Part shown: positions 24,629 to 32,892 of the stretch, piece after piece
Position numbering within the stretch: position 1 is the first letter of the stretch
How the letters are laid out: every line of letters begins with the position of its first letter
Source: Imperialibacter sp964351395
Lineage (GTDB): Bacteria; Bacteroidota; Bacteroidia; Cytophagales; Cyclobacteriaceae
Direction of reading: 5' to 3'
DNA length: 64,000 nt
Assembly: GCA_964351395.1 (NCBI GenBank)
Contig: CAYGOF010000002.1
Coordinates: forward strand, 310,001 to 374,000
Position numbers and translations under genes: made by a program
The notes under the pieces: generated by a model
The model's database searches: none
What the model was told of the DNA's origin: nothing
The model's input: only the letters and a program-made list of their open reading frames with translations

Positions 24629-24720
24629 TCGTCCTCGTTTGAGCGCTAGCAGAAACGGCTGCCCGCCCTGATAGCTTGTCAGGCTTTCGAAGGTATCGCC
24701 GTTCGCTTGAAAGGAAAACT
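24629..24720 (+). repeat. Second dispersed repeat family, copy 2
   Basis: The core 24629-24657 (CCTCGTTT then AGCGCTAGC then AAACG) matches 19005-19033 at 27 of 29 bases, and TATCGCC recurs downstream. It lies 15 bp after the antitoxin gene. Confidence 0.6.
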
Positions 24721-24806
24721 CCGCTTGCACCACCGTTAGTTAAAAGAGCGTGTCACCAGGACAGCGTCGGGCAAACAGACAAACGCTAAAATAACTTCCA
24801 GTGATT

Positions 24807-26378
24807 TCAACGCTTACTATTAAACACCCGAATCAGTTTGCCGTCCTCTTCGTCAGAAAGTAAATAGAGTTGACCTCCAGGAGAAACAATTGCTTTTCTT
24901 ACTCTCACCCGACTGTTGATGAAGAGTTCCTCGGCACTCATAATTTTATCGCCATCCACCACCATTCTCCACAAGCTGCCTTTACTCAAGCCAGGCACAA
25001 TCAAATTTCCCTTCCATTGTGGAAACTCACTACCTGAGTAAAAAGTCAATCCTGTTGGCGCAACTGTCTGGTCCCATGAATATAATGGGTCCGTAAAAGT
25101 GGCTCCCGAAATAACCTTTGGTTGATAATCTGTTCGGTATTTACCGGATGTAACATTCGGCCATCCGTAATTTGCGCCTGGTTTCAGAACGTTTAACTCA
25201 TCTCCTTGATTTGTGCCGTGTTCGCTAAACCAAATAGCCCCGGTTGCTGGGTGTACGACCAAGCCTTGCGAAGCACGAATACCAAGGGCATATAACCCTT
25301 TAACCGCAGCTAATCCAAAATCAGGATTGTCTTTTGGAATACTCCCATCTGGGTTAATTCTAAATACTTTTCCACGTTTGTCTTTTACATCCTGTGCCAC
25401 AGGAAGGTCAGGGTTCATGTACTCAAAAAAGTTACGCTCTCCTATGGTAATGTAAAGCTTGCCATCGGTGCCGAAGATCATACCTCCCCCATAGTGATAG
25501 AGACCATGCACGTAGGGCTCTGCTACAAAAAGCGTCTCCACCTCTTTTAGTTGATTGTCGATCAATTGACCCCGAATAACTTTGGTCGTACTGGCACCCA
25601 CCCTATTCTCCGCAGCATAGGAAAGATATATGTAATTATTTTCGTCAAAGTCAGGATCGAGGAGCACCTGAAACCAACCAGCATTGGCGCTTAGGGTTTG
25701 CCCATGCAGACTCGTAGGGAAAATGCCTTTTTCAAATTTCGCAGAGTCAATCTGCACTGCCCTCGCCACATCCTTTGGTAATCCAGATATTGCGTTGCGT
25801 TCTTTGGTTGCCAGGTTAATCCGAAGAAGAGTGCCATCTTTTTCAGCAATAAGCACATCACTTTCTGAGAGAAAAGCCATGCTCCAGGGCTTGTTGAGTC
25901 CCGTCATTACAACTTCTTTTGCTGGATTTGGCGTGAACGCTTCGGGCGCCCTAGGAATCGGCCCTGCTGAAGTGGCCTTGCCCACAATTTTCCATTGCCC
26001 AAGGATTTTTTTAAGCAAGAGTAAATCGTGATACCGATTTCCATAAGAGGGAATATCAATTTCTAGTTTGGCATAGGCCACATCTCCAACCATCTCAATA
26101 CCGATGATCTTTGATGGCCTATCATTCAGTGTGCCTGGCGCTTTACGGCCATACATTGCGGCATAGTTTTCGGAGGTCATATAAAAGGCCGAGTCCGTCC
26201 CATTATACAGAAACATTCGGGTACCCGGATGAAAAGCTGCGGCTATCGAATCTGGATAGTTATACTGGGTACCCACAATAAATTGGTTAAGTATTTTCGT
26301 GATTTGTTCATGGTCTGTCTGGGCAAAACACGGGCCGATACTTATCACAGTGAGAAAGATGAATGCTTTGATTTTCAT
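24807..26378 (-). CDS. Exported NTF2-like domain fused to PQQ-dependent sugar dehydrogenase-type propeller
   Basis: 523 residues. Signal peptide (MKIKAFIFLTVISIGPCFAQ), then a ~120-residue SnoaL/lumazine-binding NTF2-like domain (ITKILNQFIVGTQYNYPDSIAAAFHP to LLLLKKILGQWKIVGKA). After PNPAKEVVMTGLNKPWSMAF comes a soluble glucose/sorbosone dehydrogenase-type six-bladed propeller: LHGQTLSANAGWFQVLLDPDF, YHYGGGMIFGTDGKLYITIGE, GIRASQGLVVHPATGAIWFSEHG and ELNVLKPGANYGWP. Likely a periplasmic aldose or sorbosone-type dehydrogenase using PQQ. The domain pairing is unusual. Single gene. Confidence 0.8.
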   Translation of the reverse strand: MKIKAFIFLTVISIGPCFAQTDHEQITKILNQFIVGTQYNYPDSIAAAFHPGTRMFLYNGTDSAFYMTSENYAAMYGRKAPGTLNDRPSKIIGIEMVGDVAYAKLEIDIPSYGNRYHDLLLLKKILGQWKIVGKATSAGPIPRAPEAFTPNPAKEVVMTGLNKPWSMAFLSESDVLIAEKDGTLLRINLATKERNAISGLPKDVARAVQIDSAKFEKGIFPTSLHGQTLSANAGWFQVLLDPDFDENNYIYLSYAAENRVGASTTKVIRGQLIDNQLKEVETLFVAEPYVHGLYHYGGGMIFGTDGKLYITIGERNFFEYMNPDLPVAQDVKDKRGKVFRINPDGSIPKDNPDFGLAAVKGLYALGIRASQGLVVHPATGAIWFSEHGTNQGDELNVLKPGANYGWPNVTSGKYRTDYQPKVISGATFTDPLYSWDQTVAPTGLTFYSGSEFPQWKGNLIVPGLSKGSLWRMVVDGDKIMSAEELFINSRVRVRKAIVSPGGQLYLLSDEEDGKLIRVFNSKR

Positions 26379-26483
26379 TGGATGAATTGATTTGTTCAGC
26401 CAAGATTACGAGCACTTCCGTCAAGAAATCGAAGTAATCGGAGATAAGAAGTCCAGAATGATCATTCTGGAGTAGTTTGTAAG

Positions 26484-27503
26484 TTATGCCACCAATTGAT
26501 GACTCTTTCTATACTCCGAAGGGGTGGAATTCGTGATCTTTTTGAACGCATCAAAGAAAGATGACTTGGAACTAAAGCCTGCTTCAAAGCCGATGCCCTC
26601 GAGCGAAAGTTCATTTCTAGTGTGAATAAGTTGCTTCGCTTCTTTCACCCTAAACTCTTTTACATATTGTGCAAATCCATATCGGTACTCCTCATTCAAT
26701 AGTTTGGACAAACTGTGTTTAGAAAGCCCAGCCTGCGCAGCAAGATCGTCCAGTTTCAGTTTCTGATTGATATATGGTTTTTCCCTATCCATTAAGACAT
26801 TCAGTTCACGCAGTTTTTGTGCCGCATTTTCGAGGGGCTGGTCGGTAGGTTTGGGTGAGAAAAATTTGCTGGAAAGCAACATCCTGCCTAGGAGAAAATA
26901 CAATGTGAACGAAAAAATAAGCGCTCCCCATAGGTAGGTAAACAAACCATACAAAGCCATCTGGTAAGTTAAATTGATAAAGAGCATCGCAATGGTGAGT
27001 ATAGCCAAATGTTGCTGTGGCTTACTCATTGTGGCGGGCTTGAGTATTACAGGTTTCAGCATTCTGACAGCGTAGTACAAACCCAACAATGTGAATACTG
27101 TCCAGTTGATATAGATACCATAAACCACATAAGCTCTCCAGATAGCCGGCTGAGTTCGGTAAGGAAAGATTAAACCTATGGTTAAAACAGCTAACAGAAG
27201 GACCAGGAGCAGAGCAATCTCTCTTGTATGAATTTTTCGATGATACTTGTAAATGGCTTTAGTGTAGAGGTAAAAGAATGGCCCTATAAAAGTACAGGCA
27301 GAAAGCCCAACTTGAAGGATCAGTAAGTCTACACTATCTTCAAAATAATAGAAAACAGATTTGCCAATCCGCAAGCTCAAGGCCAATAACAGACCACCCA
27401 AATAGGTATTCGCGACCTTGTTCTGGTTGCGAAAAACCAGAAAAGCACCAATCAATAATCCGTTGATTACCCCCAAACTGGAGAGCAAATAAAGTACTGA
27501 CAT
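26484..27503 (-). CDS. Membrane-bound AraC family transcriptional regulator
   Basis: 339 residues. Seven or so membrane helices fill residues 1-210 (LYLLSSLGVINGLLIGAFLV, then further blocks to LGRMLLSSKFF). A C-terminal AraC-type double helix-turn-helix follows (LDDLAAQAGLSKHSLSKLLN, LEGIGFEAGFSSKSSFFDAFKKITNSTPSEYRK). Such seven-helix AraC regulators are common in Bacteroidota and are thought to sense a ligand at the membrane. Target unknown; the adjacent same-strand dehydrogenase-like gene is a candidate. Confidence 0.88.
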   Translation of the reverse strand: MSVLYLLSSLGVINGLLIGAFLVFRNQNKVANTYLGGLLLALSLRIGKSVFYYFEDSVDLLILQVGLSACTFIGPFFYLYTKAIYKYHRKIHTREIALLLVLLLAVLTIGLIFPYRTQPAIWRAYVVYGIYINWTVFTLLGLYYAVRMLKPVILKPATMSKPQQHLAILTIAMLFINLTYQMALYGLFTYLWGALIFSFTLYFLLGRMLLSSKFFSPKPTDQPLENAAQKLRELNVLMDREKPYINQKLKLDDLAAQAGLSKHSLSKLLNEEYRYGFAQYVKEFRVKEAKQLIHTRNELSLEGIGFEAGFSSKSSFFDAFKKITNSTPSEYRKSHQLVA

Positions 27504-27868
27504 CTTGAGGTCTTAGAATGATAGGATAAAGATAGAAAAAGCGTCCATCTATCTAACGATTCAGGTTGGTGTAGGTTGGTGTTGCGTTTATGCGAGAGGT
27601 GTAACAGTTGTAAAATCTTCCCCTGCTATTCAGGGCAGCAAATCCTTCCAATGGCAGCGAAGGCTGGTGCCGATTTTCCGGTCAAGTTTTAAGGTTACAT
27701 TCCAGGCGAGAAGCTCTCAACTAAGGAAATGGCGGCTGTGATGGCAGTCCGCACCACTTTGTGTATTTTTAATCATTTTTGTTGATAAATGACAGCGAAA
27801 TGAGCGTTGCATTCAACTCCCTTACACAATAGCCTGACATTAGCTGCAATTATAAAAATCTAAAAAAA
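27504..27868. other. Non-coding stretch with a dispersed repeat
   Basis: It holds a short direct repeat (GGTTGGTGT twice near 27565) and the 29-bp dispersed repeat at 27743-27771, preceded by GGAAATGGCGG as in the copy near 19151. Otherwise featureless; presumably carries the divergent promoters of the AraC and VOC genes. Confidence 0.45.
27743..27771 (+). repeat. 29-bp dispersed repeat, copy 2 (copy 1 at 19191-19219)
   Basis: It starts GGCAGTCC and ends CCACTTTGTGTATTTTTA. It is identical at 27 of 29 positions to 19191-19219 and in the same orientation. The origin is unknown. Confidence 0.6.
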
Positions 27869-28285
27869 ATGTATCAACGAATAGCCTATATAGCCTTAGT
27901 GGTAAAAGACTACGATGAGGCGATTGAATTCTATACCAAAAAATTAGACTTTACACTTCTCGAAGACACAAGAATTGATGAAAAGAAAAGATGGGTAATG
28001 ATTGCGCCACCTGGGGCCACAGAATGTTCCTTGCTACTTGCCAAAGCTGCCAACGAAAGACAAACAGAAAGCATAGGAAATCAGACTGGAGGGAGAGTTG
28101 GGTTTTTTCTCTTCACAGATAATTTTTGGCGAGACTATAATAAAATGGTCGATAGAAAGATACATTTTGTGAGACCACCCACCGAATTTGACTATGGCAC
28201 TGTGGCGGTATTTGAGGACTTATACGGGAATATGTGGGACTTGATTGAACCGAATGAAAACAATAAAGGGTTGATAAAAAAATAA
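27869..28285 (+). CDS. VOC (glyoxalase/dioxygenase superfamily) protein
   Basis: 138 residues. Two beta-alpha-beta-beta-beta modules: RIAYIALVVKDYDEAIEFYTKKLDFTLLED at the start and GRVGFFLFTDNFWRDYNKMVDRKIHFVRPP, ending FEDLYGNMWDLIEP, which carries the usual metal-binding Glu. Closest to small glyoxalase/bleomycin-resistance-like proteins of unknown substrate. It stands alone between regulatory-looking non-coding stretches. Confidence 0.85.
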   Translation: MYQRIAYIALVVKDYDEAIEFYTKKLDFTLLEDTRIDEKKRWVMIAPPGATECSLLLAKAANERQTESIGNQTGGRVGFFLFTDNFWRDYNKMVDRKIHFVRPPTEFDYGTVAVFEDLYGNMWDLIEPNENNKGLIKK

Positions 28286-28422
28286 CAGCATCAAATGACC
28301 ATTAGTAATGGCACCTTATCGCCTAGTTTTGAAACTCCTTGCAGATTTTCAGTTTGGTGTGTACTCGCCAAGCTAAAATCTTACTCACACTTCAACTCAT
28401 AACCCAGCCGTTAAACATAAAA

Positions 28423-29247
28423 ATGAAGGCACTAATCATCTTCATAACAATATTCTACTCATCGTCGCTATTCATTTATGGCCAAGTAAACCTGGTGGAA
28501 AAAGAAGTGGACTGGAAGGGCATTGAGCTTCCTAATTCTGACTCAATAGTTGGTTCTCTGATACAAATGCGAAGCGATCTAAATAAAGGCTCTGAGGGAT
28601 ACCTTGACATGCAGCGAGGTTATAGTCATGCCATTCATCTTAACAATGATTTACTACCAGATTTAGTTATCTATTGGACCGGCTACCTGAACGAAAAACT
28701 ATTACAAATATTCACTAACACCGGCGACTCTCTCATCAAAATTTTTGAGAAGAGTGGGCAAATAACTTTCATTGAAAAAAGACTCCCCTCCTCGACTTTA
28801 TCGATAACCCTTAACACAATTCGATATTCCTCTCCACCCGGTTTAGCTGAATACACTACTCTATCAGTTTCATCGGATGGAAAACTGATATCGTTGAAGG
28901 AGACAGACTACTATCAGGCAACCAAATTTCCAGATACGTACCACTTAAATATCCCTTTTACGGTAAAAAACAATAAGTATAGATTGCGCATGACCCCTGA
29001 AATAGAAGATGGCGCCAATACGCCCCCTTTACAATCTGGAAATCTTATACAAGAACTGGCCAAAGGAGACTCCGGGGTTGCATTGTCGTCATACAAGGAT
29101 GAGACTGGCCGAGTTTGGTGGTTCGCCTTGGTGTTTAATAATGTCGAAAAATCTACTGACGATTACATTTTTGTAAATACTGAGGATCCAAAAAGAATTA
29201 ATAATCCATGTTTTGGATGGATCAGCAGCACCTACTTGGAATATTAA
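28423..29247 (+). CDS. Secreted protein with C-terminal SH3-like segment
   Basis: 274 residues from the ATG at 28423, which begins a signal peptide (MKALIIFITIFYSSSLFIYG). The middle is a beta-rich segment with FG-GAP-like wording (HAIHLNNDLLPDLVIYWTG). The end (LIQELAKGDSGVALSSYKDETGRVWWFALV to CFGWISSTYLE) has the spacing of a bacterial SH3 domain with the closing GWISSxYL motif. Function unknown; probably periplasmic. Confidence 0.65.
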   Translation: MKALIIFITIFYSSSLFIYGQVNLVEKEVDWKGIELPNSDSIVGSLIQMRSDLNKGSEGYLDMQRGYSHAIHLNNDLLPDLVIYWTGYLNEKLLQIFTNTGDSLIKIFEKSGQITFIEKRLPSSTLSITLNTIRYSSPPGLAEYTTLSVSSDGKLISLKETDYYQATKFPDTYHLNIPFTVKNNKYRLRMTPEIEDGANTPPLQSGNLIQELAKGDSGVALSSYKDETGRVWWFALVFNNVEKSTDDYIFVNTEDPKRINNPCFGWISSTYLEY

Positions 29248-29347
29248 AATCCCCACGCTTGTCCGAGCAAATAGCAACCAAAGTTGGTACGAGACTCCGT
29301 CCGGGCCCAGTTGGAGAAGCTGTTGCTCATGTCCCAACGAACTTCAG

Positions 29348-29650
29348 TTATTTGATCACATCTATAATTCGTGAATAGTCGGCTGAGTATATCAGGTAAA
29401 AAACAATTGCTGAGACAACCACTGTAAGGGCTATTACAAGCACTTTTTTTCTTCGATTGTTACGCTGGCTTTTGGCCAGGTATTCCTTGAATTGTTCTTT
29501 TGAAGCATCAGAAACCTGGGGAAAGCTCAGTTCCATATGTGGAGTTTTGTACTCAGTGTTTAGCTCCTTCAACCGCTTCCTTTTCTGCAGCAAGCCCATG
29601 TTCGACTTGTTAGCATTGATCATTGAATCGATGGGGCCTCCAAATGACAT
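29348..29650 (-). CDS. Hypothetical tail-anchored membrane protein, 100 residues
   Basis: A charged N-terminal half (QKRKRLKELNTEYKTP) is followed by one membrane helix near the C-terminus (VLVIALTVVVSAIVFYLIYS) flanked by a RRKK basic patch. No family recognised. The start at 29650 gives MSFGGPIDSM. The helix and the composition support a real gene. Confidence 0.55.
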   Translation of the reverse strand: MSFGGPIDSMINANKSNMGLLQKRKRLKELNTEYKTPHMELSFPQVSDASKEQFKEYLAKSQRNNRRKKVLVIALTVVVSAIVFYLIYSADYSRIIDVIK

Positions 29651-29792
29651 GGCTTCTTCGAGGTTGATTTGATGTCTTTTTCTTTACGAATAAAAATCTC
29701 CAGAAGTTACCTGACTTTGATCAGTCGCCATGTAAAAGCCAGGCAAAAACACCCGGTATAAAAGCTATATGCCGAGCCGGTTGGCTTATTAA

Positions 29793-30395
29793 TCAACAGC
29801 CTCTTCTCATCAGTTTTCCCTGCCTCGCCACACGGGGCCAGGAGGCCTCCGAAACCTCAGTGAAGTAGTATTCGATGACTATCGTATCATTCACAAACTC
29901 GGCCTGCCCCCCATAAAACCTGCACAGTGCATCCACCCGCTCTGCCATTTCTGCCTCTTCTCCGTCGGCTGCTAGTGGAAGCTTAGGATAGAGCAGGCGA
30001 TCGAACCAGTCGTAAGCCCCACCAAAGAGAATGAAAGAATGCGCTTTGGCTGTCGCTGGCAAGGTGACCCACAACGTGCGGGCCAGCAGGTCGTCGCCGG
30101 AATAGAAAACGTAAGAGACGGACTCGTCCATTCCCTGCCAATCAAACCCGGCTAGTGGCTGACTGACAGCAGTGGGCAAATGAAACTCATCGTACAGCTC
30201 CGGCGACCTTAGGTCAATAAGCACCAGGGGCTCCCGGTTCTTAATTTGCTCCGCAAGCGACATTATCGAAATAAATCGAGGCTCCTGGCTGAGACGTTTT
30301 GGACCATTGGGGAAAGCCAAGCCTGCTATCAATGACAAAATAGCCAGCGTAAGGGCCAGGGCAGCCAGCTTCTGATTGAAAGTGAATTTCGTCAT
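29793..30395 (-). CDS. Membrane-anchored rhodanese-like protein lacking the catalytic Cys
   Basis: 200 residues from the ATG at 30395, which overlaps the previous stop by four bases. One N-terminal membrane helix (LAALALTLAILSLIAGLAF) is followed by a rhodanese fold (LVLIDLRSPELYDEFHLPTA). The active-site loop reads VFYSGDDLLART, with Ser where rhodaneses have Cys, so sulfur transfer is doubtful; the only cysteines are far away, near the C-terminus. Last gene of the sulfur operon. It may bind or deliver sulfur species rather than catalyse. Confidence 0.75.
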   Translation of the reverse strand: MTKFTFNQKLAALALTLAILSLIAGLAFPNGPKRLSQEPRFISIMSLAEQIKNREPLVLIDLRSPELYDEFHLPTAVSQPLAGFDWQGMDESVSYVFYSGDDLLARTLWVTLPATAKAHSFILFGGAYDWFDRLLYPKLPLAADGEEAEMAERVDALCRFYGGQAEFVNDTIVIEYYFTEVSEASWPRVARQGKLMRRGC

Positions 30396-30979
30396 TGCGC
30401 TGAGAACTTTTTCTCCAACTTTTCTGATGCCCAAAAACCAGCCAGCGCCATGCTCACCAGCAAAAAGACCATGACACCTTCAGGGATGCCAAAGTAGTCG
30501 TCCATCGTCACCTGGCCAAGCGGCCCGGCAGTGTAGAAAGCTTCCAGCCAGGGATACAACTCACCAAACAAGAAAATCCCACACAGTAAACCGGCTACAT
30601 TCACCAGCCCGTCCAGACTACCGGTAGAAGAGGCCACGCAAGAAGTACCCGGGCAGTAGCCGCCCACAATAAAGCCCACACCAAACACCAGTCCACCGAT
30701 GAGCTGTGGCCAGACGAAGGTGGGCGTCAGGTAGATCATGTCGGCCTGCAGTAACCCCGCCCAGTTGAGCCAAAAAACGCCCAGCATAGCTGTGATAATG
30801 GCCGTGAACATCATCTTGAAGACGGTCATGTCGCGGAAGTAAAACTGTCCGGCCAGCTTTTTGGCGCTGCCCAATCCTGCTCTTTCAAGGAAGAACCCGA
30901 AAGCAACACCAGTTACGAGCGCAAACCATAGACTGGCCTCCTCTCCTATCCACCCAAATTCGTAAAATGGTCCGTTCAT
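30392..30979 (-). CDS. YeeE/YedE (TsuA-like) thiosulfate transporter, C-terminal half protein
   Basis: 195 residues from the ATG at 30979 (ATGA overlap with the previous stop); a TTG extension to 30985 is less likely. About five membrane helices. The conserved pore segment GGYCPGTSCVASSTGS carries Cys109 and Cys114. Thiosulfate-uptake YeeE proteins are pseudo-symmetric, and here the two halves are separate genes. It probably pairs with the next protein upstream to pass thiosulfate or a sulfane-sulfur compound across the inner membrane via cysteines. Confidence 0.85.
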   Translation of the reverse strand: MNGPFYEFGWIGEEASLWFALVTGVAFGFFLERAGLGSAKKLAGQFYFRDMTVFKMMFTAIITAMLGVFWLNWAGLLQADMIYLTPTFVWPQLIGGLVFGVGFIVGGYCPGTSCVASSTGSLDGLVNVAGLLCGIFLFGELYPWLEAFYTAGPLGQVTMDDYFGIPEGVMVFLLVSMALAGFWASEKLEKKFSAQ

Positions 30980-31506
30980 GCCCAAAGTCGTTTAACAGCG
31001 CCTGCCATGGCATAGGCACCTGCGAATAATGCAATCATAAATATCCAGCTGCCTACGTTCATCATGGCACCTCCGGTGAGGGCCTGCCCGCTGGTGCAGC
31101 CTCTGGCTAGTTTGGTACCAAAGGCCATGATAATGCCTCCCAGGAAGGCATAAAGGAAGCGACTGTTGTTCGACAGCAGCGCCCCCTTTTCTACCTTGAA
31201 TTGGAACCTGTGAGCTAGTTTCCCTGAGATAAACCCGCCAATGAGCACACCCAGCACTTCAAACACCAGCCAGTCTTTCAACGGGCTCACGGTGCCATCA
31301 CCCAGGTAACCCTGGTAGAAGGCATTGGCTTCGGCGTGGGAAGCAGAGACGGTACTAACGCCAGCGGTCACCACCGACGACATGGCCCCGGAGGCACCTA
31401 TGCCCCGCCCCATCACCACAAAAGCGCCTAGTAGCACCAAGCCCAAACCAATGCCGCAGAGGTAAGGATTCCAGTAGGGCATTGCTGCCTTGTTTTCTTT
31501 GCTCAT
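30976..31506 (-). CDS. YeeE/YedE (TsuA-like) thiosulfate transporter, N-terminal half protein
   Basis: 176 residues with about four membrane helices. The family signature is KLARGCTSGQALTGGAMMN with Cys137, plus an N-terminal GIGLGLVLLGAFVVMGRGIGASG segment. It overlaps the companion half gene by four bases, indicating coupled translation and probable heterodimer formation. It starts 14 bp after the secreted rhodanese. Confidence 0.87.
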   Translation of the reverse strand: MSKENKAAMPYWNPYLCGIGLGLVLLGAFVVMGRGIGASGAMSSVVTAGVSTVSASHAEANAFYQGYLGDGTVSPLKDWLVFEVLGVLIGGFISGKLAHRFQFKVEKGALLSNNSRFLYAFLGGIIMAFGTKLARGCTSGQALTGGAMMNVGSWIFMIALFAGAYAMAGAVKRLWA

Positions 31507-31520
31507 GTTAGTTAATCTTA

Positions 31521-32408
31521 TTAGTCGATCTCAATGGGTAAAGTTTTGTCCGGGCCCCACTCGATAAAAGAGCCATCATAAACTTTAACATTCTTGTAGC
31601 CAAGTAGCTTCGCCGCCGTATACACCACGGTCATTTGCATACCTATATGGCAATAGAGCACCAGCTCACTGTCCTTCGACAGTCCCTGTTCTTTAAAAAT
31701 AGCATCGAGGTCGGCCAATGATTTAAATTGGTAAGCGCCAGCGCTATTTTTTTCATACATGCTCGTGAAAGGAATGGTTTTGGCACCAGGCACCCGACCG
31801 TTCCTCGCTCCGTGTGTGGCTTCAATGCCAGTGTAAAATACGGAGGCCCGGCAGTCGACGATATCATTTTTAGCGTCGCTAATACTCTTGAGCACGTAGG
31901 CCTTGTCGGCCAGCAAGGCAGCATTGGGTTTGATCGCAAAGTTTCCCTTTGTGGGTGCCGGCAACTTGGTGCTTACCTGACCACCAGCAGCTTTCCAGGT
32001 AGGTAAGCCACCTTCCAGCAGATGTGTTTGGCTGGCATAGCCGAGGTAGTCGAGCGTGAGGTACAATCGGGTCGCCAGCCGCAGCCAGTTTTCGGCATCG
32101 TATATCACGATATTGGATGTGGAGCTTAGGCCTTTGCTTTCCATCAGCGTCTTCAGTGCCTGGTCGCTGGGCAGGTCAAAAACGTGCCTAGCATCTTCAA
32201 AGGTATACTCATCAGGGCTGAAATAAACTGCACCTGGTATGTGTTCGGCTTCATAGACGTTTTCCGATCCGATATGGAAAATGACCAGGTTCTTATCGTT
32301 GAGGTGGCTTTTTAGCCAGTCGGTGCTGACGAGGATATCTGCCTGTTGTGCGGGCAATGCGAAGCTGAAAAAAAGTAGAGGTAATCCGAAGAGTTTGAGT
32401 TTTTGCAT
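31521..32408 (-). CDS. Exported tandem-rhodanese sulfurtransferase
   Basis: 295 residues. Signal peptide (KLFGLPLLFFSFALPAQQ), an inactive first rhodanese domain (IVIYDAENWLRLATRLY, no Cys) and an active second domain with Cys253 in the loop LYCHIGMQMT; DCRASV begins the second domain. Thiosulfate- or mercaptopyruvate-type sulfurtransferase in the periplasm. As first gene of the operon it may release or hand over sulfane sulfur for the YeeE-type transporter pair. Confidence 0.87.
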   Translation of the reverse strand: MQKLKLFGLPLLFFSFALPAQQADILVSTDWLKSHLNDKNLVIFHIGSENVYEAEHIPGAVYFSPDEYTFEDARHVFDLPSDQALKTLMESKGLSSTSNIVIYDAENWLRLATRLYLTLDYLGYASQTHLLEGGLPTWKAAGGQVSTKLPAPTKGNFAIKPNAALLADKAYVLKSISDAKNDIVDCRASVFYTGIEATHGARNGRVPGAKTIPFTSMYEKNSAGAYQFKSLADLDAIFKEQGLSKDSELVLYCHIGMQMTVVYTAAKLLGYKNVKVYDGSFIEWGPDKTLPIEID

Positions 32409-32892
32409 GGCCTTGAGTTTTTTGATGCAGTTTAGGGCTTCAGCGTTTCTGAATGGGTTAAGGAAGCGTTAAAGTCCCTTAAACAAAGGTTAAAAGTGTT
32501 AAAGAAAGGTTAAAAACCAGCGTTGATGCTTAACAATACTTAAATTCTGATGCTGAATGTGCGAACTTTGAGACGCTAAGCAACATCGAGAGCAGACCGG
32601 AAAAAGCCTGAGTAGCTGTAGCGCCCACCCTGGAGGGTTGGCGGGAAAATGGCGGGAAGCATGAGGGCAATGGCTCGTGCGCTTATTTTCCCAAGATTTT
32701 TGGTTACTTTTCATCGTTTGGAAAAGTAACAAAGAAGATAGCTGTTGAAACCAGCGCAGCAGCAAGTCTGGCTGCGCGGGAAGGCTGATAGACGAAGACC
32801 CGCCTTCTTTAACATATTGCTGCAGTTGGTTGTCCGGCTCCGCCTACCAATTGCCTTGGCAATTACGTACTGACTAAGGCCCTGGGAACAAT
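32409..32892. other. Divergent regulatory region between the sulfur operon and its probable two-component system
   Basis: No gene. It holds the phased TTAA array (32458-32543), a GAAGGC/GCCTTC inverted repeat near 32780-32805, and the palindrome AATTGCC-TT-GGCAATT at 32849-32864, about 29 bp before the kinase ATG. Confidence 0.6.
32458..32543. promoter_or_regulatory. Helically phased TTAA operator array
   Basis: TTAA starts at 32458, 32469, 32479, 32490, 32499, 32510, 32530 and 32540: spacings of 11, 10, 11, 9, 11, 20 and 10 bp, that is one site per DNA turn with one missing. Most read GTTAAA or GGTTAA. OmpR/PhoB-type regulators bind direct repeats of about 11 bp, and one is encoded next door. 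The array begins 50 bp before the sulfurtransferase start. Confidence 0.5.

Noticed and set aside
27504..27868. Possible integron attC site before the VOC gene
   Set aside because: ATTAGCT deviates from GTTRRRY and the only upstream RYYYAAC is ~30 bp away, too close for an attC fold.
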